Origin: Galeopsis tetrahit
Taxonomy: Eukaryota > Streptophyta > Magnoliopsida > Lamiales > Lamiaceae
Reading direction: 5' to 3'
Length of the DNA: 64,000 nt
Assembly: GCA_963675135.1 (NCBI GenBank)
Contig: OY776132.1
Coordinates: 1,674,001 to 1,738,000 of the forward strand
The position numbers and the translations under genes were made by a program. Shown here piece after piece: positions 35,700 to 47,556 of this stretch. The stretch's first letter is position 1. Every line of letters starts with the position of its first letter. The notes beneath the pieces are model-generated. The model did no database searches. It was not told the DNA's origin and was given only the letters and a program-made list of their open reading frames with translations.

Positions 35700-36456
35700 G
35701 TTTTTGTTCTACTTTTAATCCTAAATTAACATATATATGAAATAATGGGTCATAATTAATTTTTTATATTTTTTGGGACGTTTTTCGAAAAAGGTGAAAG
35801 TTACGTTACAGGACGTAAAAAAGGCAAAAAAAAAGACTTAAATTAACCGATTTACGAAATTATGGGATCGTAAATTAATTTTTTATCTTTTTTTAGACGT
35901 TTTGAAAAAAATGTAAAGTTAATTACCGAACGTGCATAAAAAGTTTCTCATATTTTTATGCCAAAATGAACTGATGACAATTAATTAAGGCTATATCACT
36001 TTAGCTCGATAATTAAATACTCGAGAGTTTCTACTAAACCACGCACCTTCCTCAACAAGTCAATACAGCCAATTTTGACTTAATTAGTCATTTCCTTCAC
36101 TTTTTTATTCTTCTTTGCTTTTTAGATAAAATATAGTAGCATATGCATGCTAATTAATAAAACAAACCAAATAATATAAAATATTGAGATCACTTCTATT
36201 GACTATTCTACAGGATTACATTTGGAAAATAATTAATATAAAATATTGAGATCCCTTACTTTCTTGACTTCTGAGTGAGGAAAGTGAGTGGAAATAGCGT
36301 TAGCCTGCTTCTGCATGTATATATAAATACACCTCCATTACTCATTTTATTAATTCAACCTCCTTCATTGCTTAACCTACTCTAATTCTCTCTTTCAAAT
36401 CTTCAATCTTCAATCTTTGATCATCCAAAGCACCAAGCATAAATCTAATTATCTCG
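35700..36456 (+). promoter_or_regulatory. Promoter region of TPS copy C
   Basis: The 250 bases before the ATG at 36457 contain a TTGACTTCTGAGTGAGG block (36262-36280) and a TATA-like ATATATAAATAC at about 36320-36331. This promoter resembles that of copy A more than those of B, D, E and F. The distal part (35750-35950) is a dispersed AT-rich repeat also seen near 12100 and 14250. Confidence 0.6.
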
Positions 36457-39130
36457 ATGGAGGCGGAAAGAAGATCAGGAAATTACGGAAAGAGTTCGTG
36501 GGACAGCAATTACATTCAGCGTCTCACCACTCCTTATGGCGTAAGATACATAGCAAACCATTATTCTTAATTCTTGATCTTTTTTAGCTACATAATGACA
36601 AGATTTTATCACTAAAGTTCAATTTATACATACTTATTATTGCTTTTATTGGAAATGCAGGCTATTGAGTATGTAGAGAAAGCTGAGAAACTGAAAGAAT
36701 GTGTGAAAATAATTATTGAGGGAACAACGGATGCGTTAGCCCAACTTGAACTTATCGACGATTTGCAAAGGCTTGATGTTTCTCACTACTTCGTGGATTA
36801 CATACGAAACTTACTGGAGAAAATTTATGCGGATGATAAAAACATGATGATCAGCAAGGATTTGCATGCAACTGCTCTCAAATTTAGACTTCTCAGGCAA
36901 CATGGCTACCATGTCTATCAAGGTGAATATCTCTCTCTCTCATTAATTAAGTGATTTAAATTGTGTTCAATTTTAGTCCAATATTTTGTTCTTTTTTCAA
37001 TTTTTGTGTCAATTTTTAGTCATGTGTTTTTTTTTTCTATTTTCAATTTGGGTGAATTTTGGTGTCAATTTTGTTATTTTTGGTGTTTAATTTTGGCATA
37101 TTACATGTCAATTTCTGTCCAAAATGATCAAAATTGAATAAGTAACAAGATACATAACTAAACACTGGGCACGGCCTAAGTTACAAGACGAATCGTGCTA
37201 TTAATTATACAACCATTTTAATCAAATTTTTGGGCTTTAATTTTACTTTCTGTTTTTTTGACAAGTATATTCATTATATAAATTGCAGAGGTCTTCACTG
37301 GTTTCATGGACGACATGGGAAATTTCAAGGCAAGCTTGGGTGATGATGTGAAAGGCCTCCTTTCTTTGTATGAAGCTTCATTCTTGTCAATGGAAGGTGA
37401 ACTAATTTTGGATTCTGCCAAAGATTTCTCGACACGTCATCTTGCGAAAAAGCTCGAGCAATTCACAACAGACCAGAGTTTAGTCAATCAAATCAAGCAT
37501 GCCTTGGAGATTCCACTGCACTGGAGAGTCCCCAAACTCCAAGCAAAATGGTTCATAAACGTGTACGAGAGTAGACCCGATTCAAATCTTACTTTGCTCG
37601 AATTCGCTAAGTTGTATTACAACATTGCACAAGCGAGTTATCAAGACGATATGAAACGCATATCAAGGTATGTAGAATTTTAAAAAAAAATTGTTTTGTC
37701 GTTTTATAATATTTGTTTCTATATTGAGAATTAGTTCTAATCAATTTAATTTCAATTACAACAGGGGTCATAGAAGAAGTGGTCTAGGAGAAAAGTTGAC
37801 CTTCGCAAGGGACCGACTAGCAGAGAGTTTCTTATGGGCAGTGGGATTTACTCCCGAACCTGAATTTGGATATACGAGGGAGATTATGACTAAAGTTGCT
37901 GGAATGGTATCGGTCATAGACGACATATACGACGTATATGGCACGTTGGAGGAAATCGAATTGTTTACGAAGATCATTGAAAGGTGGGACATTAATGAAT
38001 TGGAGAGCCTTCCCCTTTATATGCAAATTTGTTTCCTCGATCTCAACAACTTCGTCAACGAATTGGCGTACCACGTTCTCAAGGAACAAGGCTTCAACTG
38101 TATATCAAACCTCAGGAGACTGGTATGCATACACACACATTTTTCTTTCTCAATTAATAATATGTTTGTATAATGTAATGTGTGTAATAACAATTGTATT
38201 TTATTACATATTTCAGTGGATAGAGTTGTGTCAAACTTACATCATTGAAGCGAGATGGTATCACAGTGGGTACTATCCCAGAACGAATGAGTACCTGAAC
38301 AACGGCTGGATTTCAATTTCGGGTCCGATAGTTCTTATGTATGGCTACTTTTGCCTTACAAACAACATAAACAAAGAGGATGTGGAGATTCTAGAGCAAT
38401 ACCCCGGAATCATTCGCTGGCCGTCCATGGTTTTTCGCCTTGCAGATGACTTCGGAACTTCATCGGTAAGAATTCAAATAGCTTGGCCAAACCCGTCTGG
38501 AACAGCCTTTTAAATAAAAAAGCACGGGTAAATTGCAATTTTGGTCCCATGAGAATTTGGCTCAGGAAAATGGTCCTTTTTTGAAAAAATTGTTTCTGAA
38601 AAATTTTCTTGGAAAGAAAAACTGTTAAATACTACATTTATCAGTTGGGACCATTTTTGCAAAACAAAAACAAAAAAAAAAGGACCAAAACTGTTTTCGG
38701 AAAATTCTCTAGGACCAAAAATGCAATTTACCCAAAAATACACACATGTTGATATTTTCCTATTGGCCTTCATTTTCTTATATTGATATTTATGATGAAT
38801 TATGGTACACAGGAGGAAATTAAAAGAGGGGATGTTCCAAAGTCAATTCAGTGTTACATGCACGAGACAGGGTGTTCTGAAGAGGAAGCTCGGGTGTACG
38901 TAAGGAATCTGATTTACGAGCTCTGGAAGAAGATGAACAAGGAAATTTTACTGGCTGAGGAGCCCTTCAAGGATTTCGGAATAACAGCGTTGAATCTTGT
39001 TCGAATGTCGTTGTGCTTCTACTTGAATTATGGAGATGGTTTTGGTGTTAATCCAAATTCGGAGACGAAGAAGAATTTGGTTTCACTCATTGTTAATCCC
39101 ATACCTATATATCAAGCAGAAGAAGAATGA
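36457..39130 (+). CDS. Terpene synthase, TPS-b type, copy C (549 aa)
   Basis: Exons 36457-36540, 36661-36922, 37289-37667, 37765-38122, 38217-38465 and 38813-39130 join in frame. RR(x)8W, RDR, DDIYD and DDFGTSSEE are all intact, and the C-terminus ends IYQAEEE. Exon lengths equal those of copy B. Intron 5 is longer than in the other copies because its inverted-repeat insert (phrases such as GGGTAAATTGCAATTTTGG and their complement) is expanded with a second nested copy. No plastid leader. It is probably functional. The gene carries its own 3' flank up to a transposon at 39291. Confidence 0.92.
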
Positions 39131-39290
39131 ATTAAAGTCGTCTAGTAATAACCCCAATTTTATTTTATTGACACAATTTTATTCATATTCTTGTAATCTT
39201 TAATAGATAAAGAGATATATACATTATTTCACAATGCAATGTTTTTATCAATTTTTCATTTTTCACCTTATCATAAATACTTAAATATAG

Positions 39291-42160
39291 GGGTCACACT
39301 TGCGTACCCCCTAGTGCACCGTACCCCCTAGTTTTAATTTTAATTTTTTATTTATATTTTATGTGCACCCATTAATTTAATGAGTTCACCCTTAAATTAT
39401 ATTTTTACTACAGTTATCTGCACCCACTCATTTTATGAGTTCACCCACAAATCATTTTTTTTACAACAATTATCTACACCCGCTCATTTTATGAGTTCAC
39501 CCCCAAATTTTTTTTTACCACAGTTATCTGCACCCCGCTCATTTTATGAGTTCACCCCCAAATATTTTTTTACTACAGTTATATGCACTTGCTCATTTTA
39601 TGAGTTCACCCCCAAATCATATTTATACTACAGTTATCTGCACCCACCCGCTCATTTTATGAGTTCACCCCCCAAATCATTTCTTTTTTACAACGATTCT
39701 CTACACCTGCTAATTTTATAAGTTCACCCCTAATTTTTTTACCACAATTCTCTGCACCCACTCATTTTATGAGTTCACCCCCAATTTTTATTTTTTTAAA
39801 TAATTACATTTAAAATACTATATTATCTTTTTATTAATTTACACAAAATATAATAATAAAATCAACCATAATTTATACATTTACAATATGTAGTCGAGTC
39901 ATTGTCGAGTTACCGTCGATTCACCACTAAATCACCCATATTTTAGAAAAAGAAAATCGTAAAAATATAATTTAAAAAATCTATCAAAATAAGGCACAAA
40001 TTTCAAAAAAAAATTCTTTTAAATTTTTCTTCCCATTTTTAGTTTTTATTCAAAATTTTTTATTTCTTCATTTTTTTCATTAGTATTTTTTAAAATTTTA
40101 ATACAAAATAATATTATACGTATAATTTTATTATACTCAATAATACAATAAGTAATAATCAGTAATACACTAATACCATTAAAAATAATTAGTACTCCAA
40201 TATCTTATACAATAACAAATAATTACACATATCTAATTATATTAAATAATACTAAAATCAATTATTAGTAATACCACGAACAGTAATCGGTAATACCATT
40301 AATATTAATCAATAAAATTTTATACAATAACAAATAATTCCACACATCCAATTATATTCAATAATACCAAAAACAATTATCAGTAATACAATGAACAGTA
40401 ATTAGTAATATCATGAACATTGATGAGTAATATCTTATACAATAATAAATAATTCCACAAATCTAATTATATTAAGTAATACCATAATCAATAATATGTA
40501 ATACCATAAAAAATAATAATAATAATTAGTAATGTCTTAAACAATAATAAATAATTTCACCCAATCAGTAATACCACAAACAATAACCAGTAATACCACA
40601 ATTAATAATTAATAATACCGTAATCAGTAATCATTAATTTTAATTCATTTGTATATTAATAGTAATACTACAATCAATAAATAGTAATACAAGTACCAAT
40701 AACTAATAGTACCATAAAAAAAAGTGGAGGGAGTGTAAATCGGGGTGTACTGAAGAAAATAGGGGGTGCACATTACCAAACCCAATTGAAGGGAACCCTA
40801 GCCCAATGGGAGGACACCCTAGGTCAGCAGTCGTCGTTTGAGATTTCATCAGCAAGGTCACCGGCTTTGAGTGTCGGCCGGTTAGAGATCCATCGGCAAC
40901 ATACTCACATTCCTCCGTCGGGCTGCCGTCAGCCGGAGGGAGAGGATGCACAGTAGCATGATGAAGAAGACGGACAAAGCAATATAGCTTCGATTTAGGC
41001 AGAGATGAACGACGAGAGAGAGGCGGCGTCGATCCGAGTGTTGCAGGCGAGAGCCATTGATGCCGAAGAAGCTCCTGGATCGCGAACACAAGGGAGATTG
41101 ATGGAAGCAGTCGCGTCGGTGGTCGAAATGACTAGAGAATTTCGGCCGCCATGGATCGTTGCCGAGATGGAAGATGATGTCGATTGTCATGGAAGTGAAG
41201 AATCGCAATTGTGATTTGAATATGGGTCTTGGGCTTCAGCGGCCGGGACGGAAGCGCCGCCGTCGTCGTCAAGGGGGTGGTCGGGCATGGTGGTGGTTGG
41301 GTCACCCGCCGATCGGCATGAATTTTCGGTAGGTCCTTTACTCATCGAATTAAAATTGAAATTCAAGTGCACTGCCAATCGACTATAATAAAATCATGCC
41401 TATAATATTATATTGTATTAAAATTTAAAAAATACACATGCAAAAAATGTAAAAGAAATGTAGGAAAATTTAAAATAAAAAAGGAAAAGGAAAAAAAATG
41501 AAGAAATAAAAAATTTGGAAAAAAAAAATTAAAAATGGAAAAAGAGTAGGGGAAAGGAAAATTAAAAAGTAAAAAATCGAGATTTATGGCTAATTTCGAT
41601 TTTTTTTATTAATTATATTTTTACGATTTTTAAAAAAAATATGGGTGACTTGGTGGTGAATCGATTTTTTAGAGTTTATTTTATTATATTTTGTGTACAT
41701 TAATAAAAGGATAATATATTCTTTTAAATGTGATTATTTTTCTAAAGATATTTTGGGGTGAACTCATAAAATGTGCGAGTGCAGATAATCGTGGTAAAAC
41801 AATAATATGTGGGTGAACTCATAAAATGAGCGGGTATAGATAACTGTGGTAAAAAATAATTTGGGGGTGAACTCATAAAATGAGTGGGTGTAGATAATTG
41901 TTGTAAAAATATGATTAGGAGGTGAACTCATTAAATTAGTGGGTGCAGATAAAATATAAATAAAAAATCGAAATTGAAATTAGGGGGGTGCAAATCATTA
42001 TTGGGTGAACTAAAAAAATTTGTGGGTGCGAGTTTATTGAGGGTGAACTGAGTAAACAGATGGGTGTGTGACTGGAATCTGAGGCCCAGTCCCAAGGAAG
42101 GCCCAATAGCTAAAAACAGGTAGGGGGCATGGTGCATCCAAGTGTATACAAGTATTTGCC
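39291..42160. mobile_element. Large Mutator-like foldback element (2.87 kb)
   Basis: The 9-base word TAAATATAG occurs at 39282-39290 and 42161-42169, flanking the segment. Its ends are related inverted repeats (left GGGTCACACTTGCGTACCCCC; right complement GGCAAATACTTGTATACACTT). Each arm continues into tandem units of about 55-60 bp with the phrase CTCATTTTATGAGTTCACCC (39365-39790) or its complement (41755-41945). The centre holds an AT-rich TAATACCA-type simple repeat (about 40090-40700) and a GC-rich island (40790-41340). No transposase is seen, so it is non-autonomous. Copy B's flank shows the empty site. Confidence 0.85.
40790..41340. other. GC-rich island inside the foldback element
   Basis: This stretch is far more GC-rich than its surroundings and contains open frames on both strands (for example 41005-41214 plus and 40703-41089 minus). 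None has a motif that I recognise. Mutator-like elements often carry captured gene pieces, so a captured host fragment is possible but unproven. Confidence 0.4.
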
Positions 42161-42201
42161 TAAATATAGATCAGCCTTTGGTTAACTTAACTGATGTGTT
42201 T

Positions 42202-43212
42202 TGTTACACCTGGTCAACAACACAATAAGTCAAGTGTGGGAGATCATTCTGTTTCTAAGACGACCTTCCAATTAATGATGTGACAACAACTCAGGGTTAA
42301 TGGTCAAATATTTCAAGAATGTACAGAGTGGCCCACTTCGTTCACATTGAAGGTTAACCTTCTGGTCATCGTCTAGTCACTATGTTCATCATCTAGCCAC
42401 ACCGATCGTTCATCAAACCTGGTCGTCATCTAGCCACCCTGGTCGTCTGATCTTCTAGCTAACCACTCTGGTCGTCTAACCATTTTCTGGTCGTCCATCA
42501 CTCTGGTCGTCAGGTCGCCCAACCACTTGGTCGTCTGACCACCCTGGTCGACTGGAAACTTGGCCGTCCTCTCCTCTAGTCGTCCATCAAACATGGTCGT
42601 CATCCATCGCCCAAGTCGTCCAACAACTTGGTCTTCGTTCAGTCATTCTGGTCATCCAACCACCTGGTCATTCATCTACAAGTTATAACACTACAAAAAA
42701 AAGTATGATTTTGATACCATTAATTTAGAGACGGATATTCAATCTATCTCTAATTATAGGTACAGATTAGATAAAGGTTTATTAAAAAATCGAGATTTGA
42801 AATAAAAAATAAATGAAAATCAGTCTATAACCGTACCTATTAGAGACAGATTGGATATCCGTCTCTAATAGAATAGTCATATATTAAGTTTTATTAGTCA
42901 AAATGACAACTCGAAGGCCACATGTCATCATATAAAGATATGTTTAATATGAAATAGGACACATGTCATCATGTAAAGGTATGTTTAATATGGTGTTGAC
43001 AACACATCAATCTTGTAATATAAATAGGTCAAGTCATTTGACCACAAAGGGGCCGGGACCCTATTTCAGGAAAGGGAAAATACTTCTTTTAGTAAAGATT
43101 GCTCTCCTTTCTCTCTACAAATATTATATATTTCATTCTTATGTTCATAACATTTATGTTTGATAGTTGAGTACTAAAACCACATTAGTCTTCCACAAAT
43201 CGACTATCAACA
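42202..43212. mobile_element. Solo LTR (1011 bp)
   Basis: A segment starting TGTTACACC and ending ATCAACA is flanked by the 5-base duplication TGTTT (42197-42201 and 43213-43217). The flanks join as in the 3' region of copy B (GTGTTTGCTTCTGG), which gives the empty site. Inside are about 300 bases of CTGGTCGTC-type repeats (42355-42680). A CACTACAAAAAAAAG word at 42690, like a CACTA transposon terminus, is followed by an inverted pair around GAGACGGAT/ATCCGTCTC. Confidence 0.82.
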
Positions 43213-43235
43213 TGTTTGCTTCTGGTTAATTTAAA

Positions 43236-43345
43236 TTATACTCCCTTCGTTTTTTAATAAATGATGTTTTCGTGAAATTTATTGAAATTAAGAAAAGGTA
43301 TGTATTGACAAATATACACTTAAATAATAAAGGAGGTCTCTAATT
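43236..43345. repeat. Half copy of a Stowaway-like MITE
   Basis: Shares ACTCC.TTCGTT-type start and the phrase GTGAAATTTATTGAAATTAAG with the element at 46551. Only the left half is present. Confidence 0.55.
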
Positions 43346-43951
43346 ACACCCTGCTGGATTTTTAACACCTGTCCTCCACAATATTATAAGACGTTGATTA
43401 TTTTTTTAATATGACACATGTCAATTATCCATATAGTAGAATGAGATATGGAACACCAAAATTGAAACATGTGATCTCATTCGTCGATTTTCATTTATTT
43501 ATTTTTTAACCGATGTATGCTCACCCCGCCCCCCCCCCCCCCACCTTCCTCGTACAAGTCCACACAGCCAATTTTGACTAAAAATGGGCCCCAATTTTTT
43601 TATTCTTTCATGCTTTTGGACAAGGCCTGCAGGGGTATTTGGATTCCGAATATGACAAAATATATATGCAAATTTAAAAACTATAAAGAAACGATAAAAC
43701 AAAAAAATAATATTAGATATTGAGATCACTTCTATTGACCATATATCTTGACTTTTGAGTGAGGGAAAGTTGGTGGAAATAGCGTTAAATATTTTCATGC
43801 TACTATTCCTCTATATATATATAATACATCTCCATTACTCTTTTTCTTCAACCTACATCATTTCTTAAGCTACTCTAATTCTCTCTCTTTCAAATCTTCA
43901 AATCTTCAATCTTCGATCATCTGAGCACCAAGCATCAATCTAATTATCTCG
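43346..43951 (+). promoter_or_regulatory. Promoter region upstream of TPS remnant D
   Basis: Closely matches the copy B promoter (28430-29008), including W-box cores at 43735-43740 and 43748-43753 and a TATA-like stretch at about 43813-43825. A run of about 14 C occurs at 43527-43541. Confidence 0.6.
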
Positions 43952-44508
43952 ATGGAGGCCGAAAGAAGATCAGGAAACTATGGAAAGAGTTCGTGGGATA
44001 GCAATTACATTCAGCGTCTCACCACTCCTTATAGCGTAAGATAGAAAGCCATTATTCTTAATTCTTGATTTTTTTTAGGAAAAGAAGTTTTATTAATTCA
44101 ATTTATACATACTTATCATTGTTTTTATTGGAAATGCAGGCTATTGAGTATGTAGAGAAGGCTGAGAAGCTGAAAGAACATGTGAAGATAATGATTGAGG
44201 GAACTACGGATTTGTTAGCCCAACTTGAACTTATCGATGATTTGCAGAGGCTTGATGTTTCGCACTACTTCGAGGATTCCGTACGAAACTCACTGGAGAA
44301 AATTTATGGTGATGATAAAAACATGATTAAGGAATCTGAAGAGGAAGCTCGGGTGTACGTAAGGAATCTGAAGAGGGGATGTTCCAAAGTCAATTCAGTG
44401 TTACATGCACGAAACAGGGTGTTCTGAAGAGGAAGCTCGGGTGTACGTAAGGAATCTGATTTACGAGCTCTGGAAGAAGATGAACAAGGAAATTTTACTG
44501 GCTGAGGA
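43952..44508 (+). pseudogene. Terpene synthase copy D, scrambled remnant
   Basis: Exon 1 (43952-44035) and the first two-thirds of exon 2 (44140 to about 44326) are intact. The sequence then jumps straight into exon 6 material without exons 3-5. The phrase encoding EEARVYVRNL is present twice, the second time after the GDVPKS-type region in a shifted frame. The open frame from exon 2 stops at 44425-44427. TPS similarity ends at 44508 (GCTGAGGA), where a copia fragment begins. Neither metal-binding motif remains, so no enzyme can be made. Repeated short words such as CTGAAGAGG at the joins suggest template switching. Confidence 0.88.
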
Positions 44509-45245
44509 TATAGAAGCTATAATAAATTTGGAAATATAATTTCTTGATTAATTACAAAAGAGATTTACAATGAGTATTTATACAAGATATGATTTAGGGT
44601 TTAACCTAACCCTAATGGGCTTTATAGGAGAGCCCATAGGAAACTAAGGTGGGCCTATACAATAAATAAGAATGAGGGTGTATTTACTAATATAGGTCCA
44701 ATATGCCCCCTCAAGATGGAGCACCACTGGTGAGTCCAATCTTGGACATGAGAAGTTGAAGGCGAGTACTGGAGAGAGGTTTTGTGAGAGCATCCGCAAG
44801 TTGATCGGCAGACGAGACATGTGACACACGTAGTTGTTTAGTTTTGATGAGATCACGAACAAAGTGAAAGTCAATGGCAATGTGTTTCATTCGTGAGTGA
44901 AAGACAGGGTTCGAGCACAGGTAGGTGGCACCAATGTTGTCGCAGTAAAGGACTGGTGTAGGTGAAGTGGGGAAGTGAAGTTCCTGAAGTAGTGATTTGA
45001 GCCATTGAACTTCAGAGGCAGCAGCAGCGAGGGCTCGATACTCAGCTTCAGTCGAGGAGCGAGCAACCGACTTTTGCTTCTTAGACGACCATGAGATAGG
45101 GTTGGACCCTAGAAAGACAATGTAGGCACTGGTGGAAGTTCGGTCGTCTGTGTCTCCAGCCCAATCGGCATCAGTGAAGCAGTGAAGTGATGGGATACAA
45201 TTATTTTCATTATTTTTACAACTAACCCCCACCTTGGGCAAATAT
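44509..45245 (-). mobile_element. Copia 3' end: RNase H, purine tract, LTR
   Basis: The minus strand encodes the polyprotein end (45241-44711): FTDADWAGD, SSTEAEYRALA, LYCDNIGA and DQLADALTK. A purine tract (TTGAGGGGGCATAT) follows, then an LTR-like stretch beginning TGGACC at 44700 and running to about 44509. The rest of the element is missing on the right. It interrupts TPS remnant D. Confidence 0.85.
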
Positions 45246-46300
45246 TAATTACAATTATTTAAAAGGAAAATAAAGAAAAGATTTAACAATTATACGTACA
45301 CAGAGTGTATACTTTTCTTCTCTTCTCTTCTGGCCGTCCGTCCGTCCGTCCCCCCACTCCGATCCCTCGCCTTCTCTTCTGGCCGGCGAACGTCCGTCCC
45401 CCCACTCCGATCGCTGTCGCCACTTTAGTTCCATTCTCGTCATGACCTTTCCGCCACCCGTCGCCACCACCGTTAACCCCGTATTCTTTCAAAATCTTTT
45501 GAAGAATCCGACTATAAAATTCAAATTCGGTCACAAAATTCATGGAGACTACCCACTATAGCCTCGTATCAGTGCTAGGAATCAAAGCCCCTTGTCAATT
45601 TTAAATTTCGATCTCTCCTTCATCTCCAATTTTTTAATTTTCATCGCCATTTTCCTGCAATTTTTGACCATTTTCTTAACTTAGTTTTTCTGATTTTTTA
45701 ATATTCGTGTTAGTGTTTGGGATTGGGGCTAGGGGTTAGGGGCGTGGTGACGAACTCGTCGCGGCCGGCGTGGAGAACAACCGCCGGATAAACGCATCGG
45801 CCTGGGACGAAGTCGTAGCAGGTGGCGCCGCCTGAGCCTGAAACTCGCCGATGTGTGGTTGTCCCTGAAGCACAGGTTCCGACGGGAATGTCAGGCAGGC
45901 GGCCCTGTGGAGAAAATCCGATCAACTGCAGCGTCGATCTGAGTAGAAACAAACAACGATATGATGGCCAGATTTTGGTTTTTTTAATTTGGGGATTTTG
46001 GCCACAATTTTAGGGTTTGAAACAATTTGGAATTTTTGTTAAGGGTGAACTTTGATTTGGAGTGAAAAATAACAACTAACGGCTACGTGATGGGCATGTG
46101 ATTCTGTCCGTTAAAATTTAACGGGGCTGGGACGAAATTACAAAATTTATACAATACGGGAACCAAATGTGATAAAATTTAACCTATTGGGACTAAATGT
46201 GAAAGTCATGGGACCAAAAATTTGAGGGGGCGTGGTTGGTGGGACCAAAACGACAATTTTCTCAAATTAATTGATTAGTGAAAAATAATAATACATCGTG
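45246..46300. other. Unassigned, partly GC-rich spacer
   Basis: 45320-45480 has CCGTCCGTCC-type short repeats, and 45730-45960 is GC-rich with open frames on both strands but no motif I recognise. From about 46030 to 46260 the text has phrases such as GGGACTAAATGTGA and GGGACCAAAA, common in transposon-derived plant repeats. It is probably a decayed transposon. Confidence 0.4.
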
Positions 46301-46550
46301 GTGTTGAGATACTAAATGATTTAGTCAACTAAACTAATATATGTTTATTGCACGTTATATATGTCGAGATGGATGGGAACAATTAAATACCCTATAATAA
46401 TTTGGGGGGAAATTAATAAAGCATGTATAATATTTTGAGATGTGTGTACGTTTAAAACAAATATAAAAATCTGTTCCATATCTTGGACAAATCTTCAACT
46501 TAATTAGCAAATGTACTGGAAATTAATTGATTAGTGAAAAATAATAATAG

Positions 46551-46840
46551 CTCACTCCGTTCTACAATAAGTGAAGTTTATGTGAAATTTATTGAAATTA
46601 AGAAAGGGTATGTATTGACAAATATAACCTTAATTAACAAAGGAAGCCTCTAATCACATAAAAAAAACTAATATTTCACACAACCAATTAATTTTAATTA
46701 ATAAAAGTAAGTTAATTAGGAGATTTTCTAAAGTTAAAGGAGGGGACAATTGAAATGAACAGCGTAAAAAATGCTAAAACGTCATTTAATTGTGTACAAG
46801 AATAAAAAGGCTAAAACTTCACTTATGTAGAACGGATGGG
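46551..46840. mobile_element. Stowaway-like MITE
   Basis: The left end CTCACTCCGTTCTACAATAA and the complement of the right end CCCATCCGTTCTACATAAG form inverted repeats that continue through GTGAAGTTT. About 290 bp, lying upstream of the plus-strand peptide gene and absent from the equivalent place near 22260-22330. Confidence 0.72.
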
Positions 46841-47005
46841 CACATATACGTTGATTGCACGTTATATACAATTAAATATTCATTTGCAAATTAAGGCTTA
46901 ATTTATCTACCTAGCTAATTGGCCTCTCTCTCTATATATAAGGACCTGAAAAACACCTACAAAAGGCTATCTATATACATACATAAAAAAGAAAGAAAGA
47001 AAGAA

Positions 47006-47233
47006 ATGGCAATGGCAATGGCAATGGCAATGGCAATGGTGAATAGGAAGAGTTTTATTGTTGCAGCAATTTTGTTACCATTTGTACTAATCTTTGAAGC
47101 AGCAGTCTTTCCTGCACATGCTCAAATACCTTGTTTAACCGTATGCAGCGATGAACAATACAGATGTCGGCTGTCGACAGATGATGGATCATGCGAACAA
47201 ATCTATTTCAAATGTCTTGACGGCTGCGTGTGA
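47006..47233 (+). CDS. Small secreted six-cysteine peptide (paralogue)
   Basis: 75 codons from the ATG at 47006. The same frame is open upstream, but this start begins the signal peptide. The leader opens with a hexanucleotide repeat ATGGCA (five units) encoding alternating Met-Ala. A hydrophobic core similar to the minus-strand paralogue (KSFIVAAILL.FVLIFEAAV) follows, then a cleavage region (AHAQ). Cysteines are spaced CX3C-X6-C-X8-C-X6-CX3C, exactly as in the gene at 21942, while loop residues differ strongly. The preceding 80 bases (ACGTTGATTGCACGT..., TATATATAAGG) align in inverted order with the other gene's promoter. Function unknown; extracellular location expected. Confidence 0.75.
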   Translation: MAMAMAMAMAMVNRKSFIVAAILLPFVLIFEAAVFPAHAQIPCLTVCSDEQYRCRLSTDDGSCEQIYFKCLDGCV

Positions 47234-47440
47234 TTAATTAAGTTTTGTATTGTTTGCTCTTTTGATTTGATTTCCTGTTTTCTTTTTTGTTGTGTAATCA
47301 ATTTCCCTAGCTACATTATGTATAATGTAAATTGGACTGATTCGAATGCATGAGAGAAGAGAACGTCTCAAAAGTGGACAAGTCACCTAAATTTTTCGGA
47401 TCAGCTGATCGAGTCCCTACAATTGTCTGGAGCAGCTGGC

Positions 47441-47499
47441 CAGGTTATGATCCATGCAAAAACTTGTTTACGGATTGTGTTGGGAGCTGCGTGTCATGA
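47441..47499 (+). pseudogene. Tail of a third six-cysteine peptide copy
   Basis: Encodes DPCKNLFTDCVGSCVS and a stop. It matches the C-terminal CX6CX3C part of the family, and the following 3' region (TTAATTAAGTTTTGTATTG) is also duplicated from the gene just upstream. The first part, including the signal peptide, is absent, so this is a tandem-duplication remnant. Confidence 0.7.
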
Positions 47500-47556
47500 T
47501 TAATTAAGTTTTGTATTGTTTGCTAGCTCTTTGATTTCCTGTTTTCTTTTTTCTTG

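Noticed and set aside
39365..39790. A CRISPR-like array because of regular repeats of about 55-60 bp.
   Set aside because: This is plant nuclear DNA. The units are imperfect, the spacers are poly-T tracts, and the same units appear inverted at the other arm of a transposon.
40703..41208. Two overlapping minus-strand frames in the foldback element as a transposase.
   Set aside because: No DDE or zinc-finger motif of Mutator transposases is present, and the frames overlap each other.
45283..45952. Open frames in the GC-rich stretch after the copia fragment as host genes.
   Set aside because: The frames are short, overlapping on the same strand, contain simple repeats and show no recognisable motif or exon borders.
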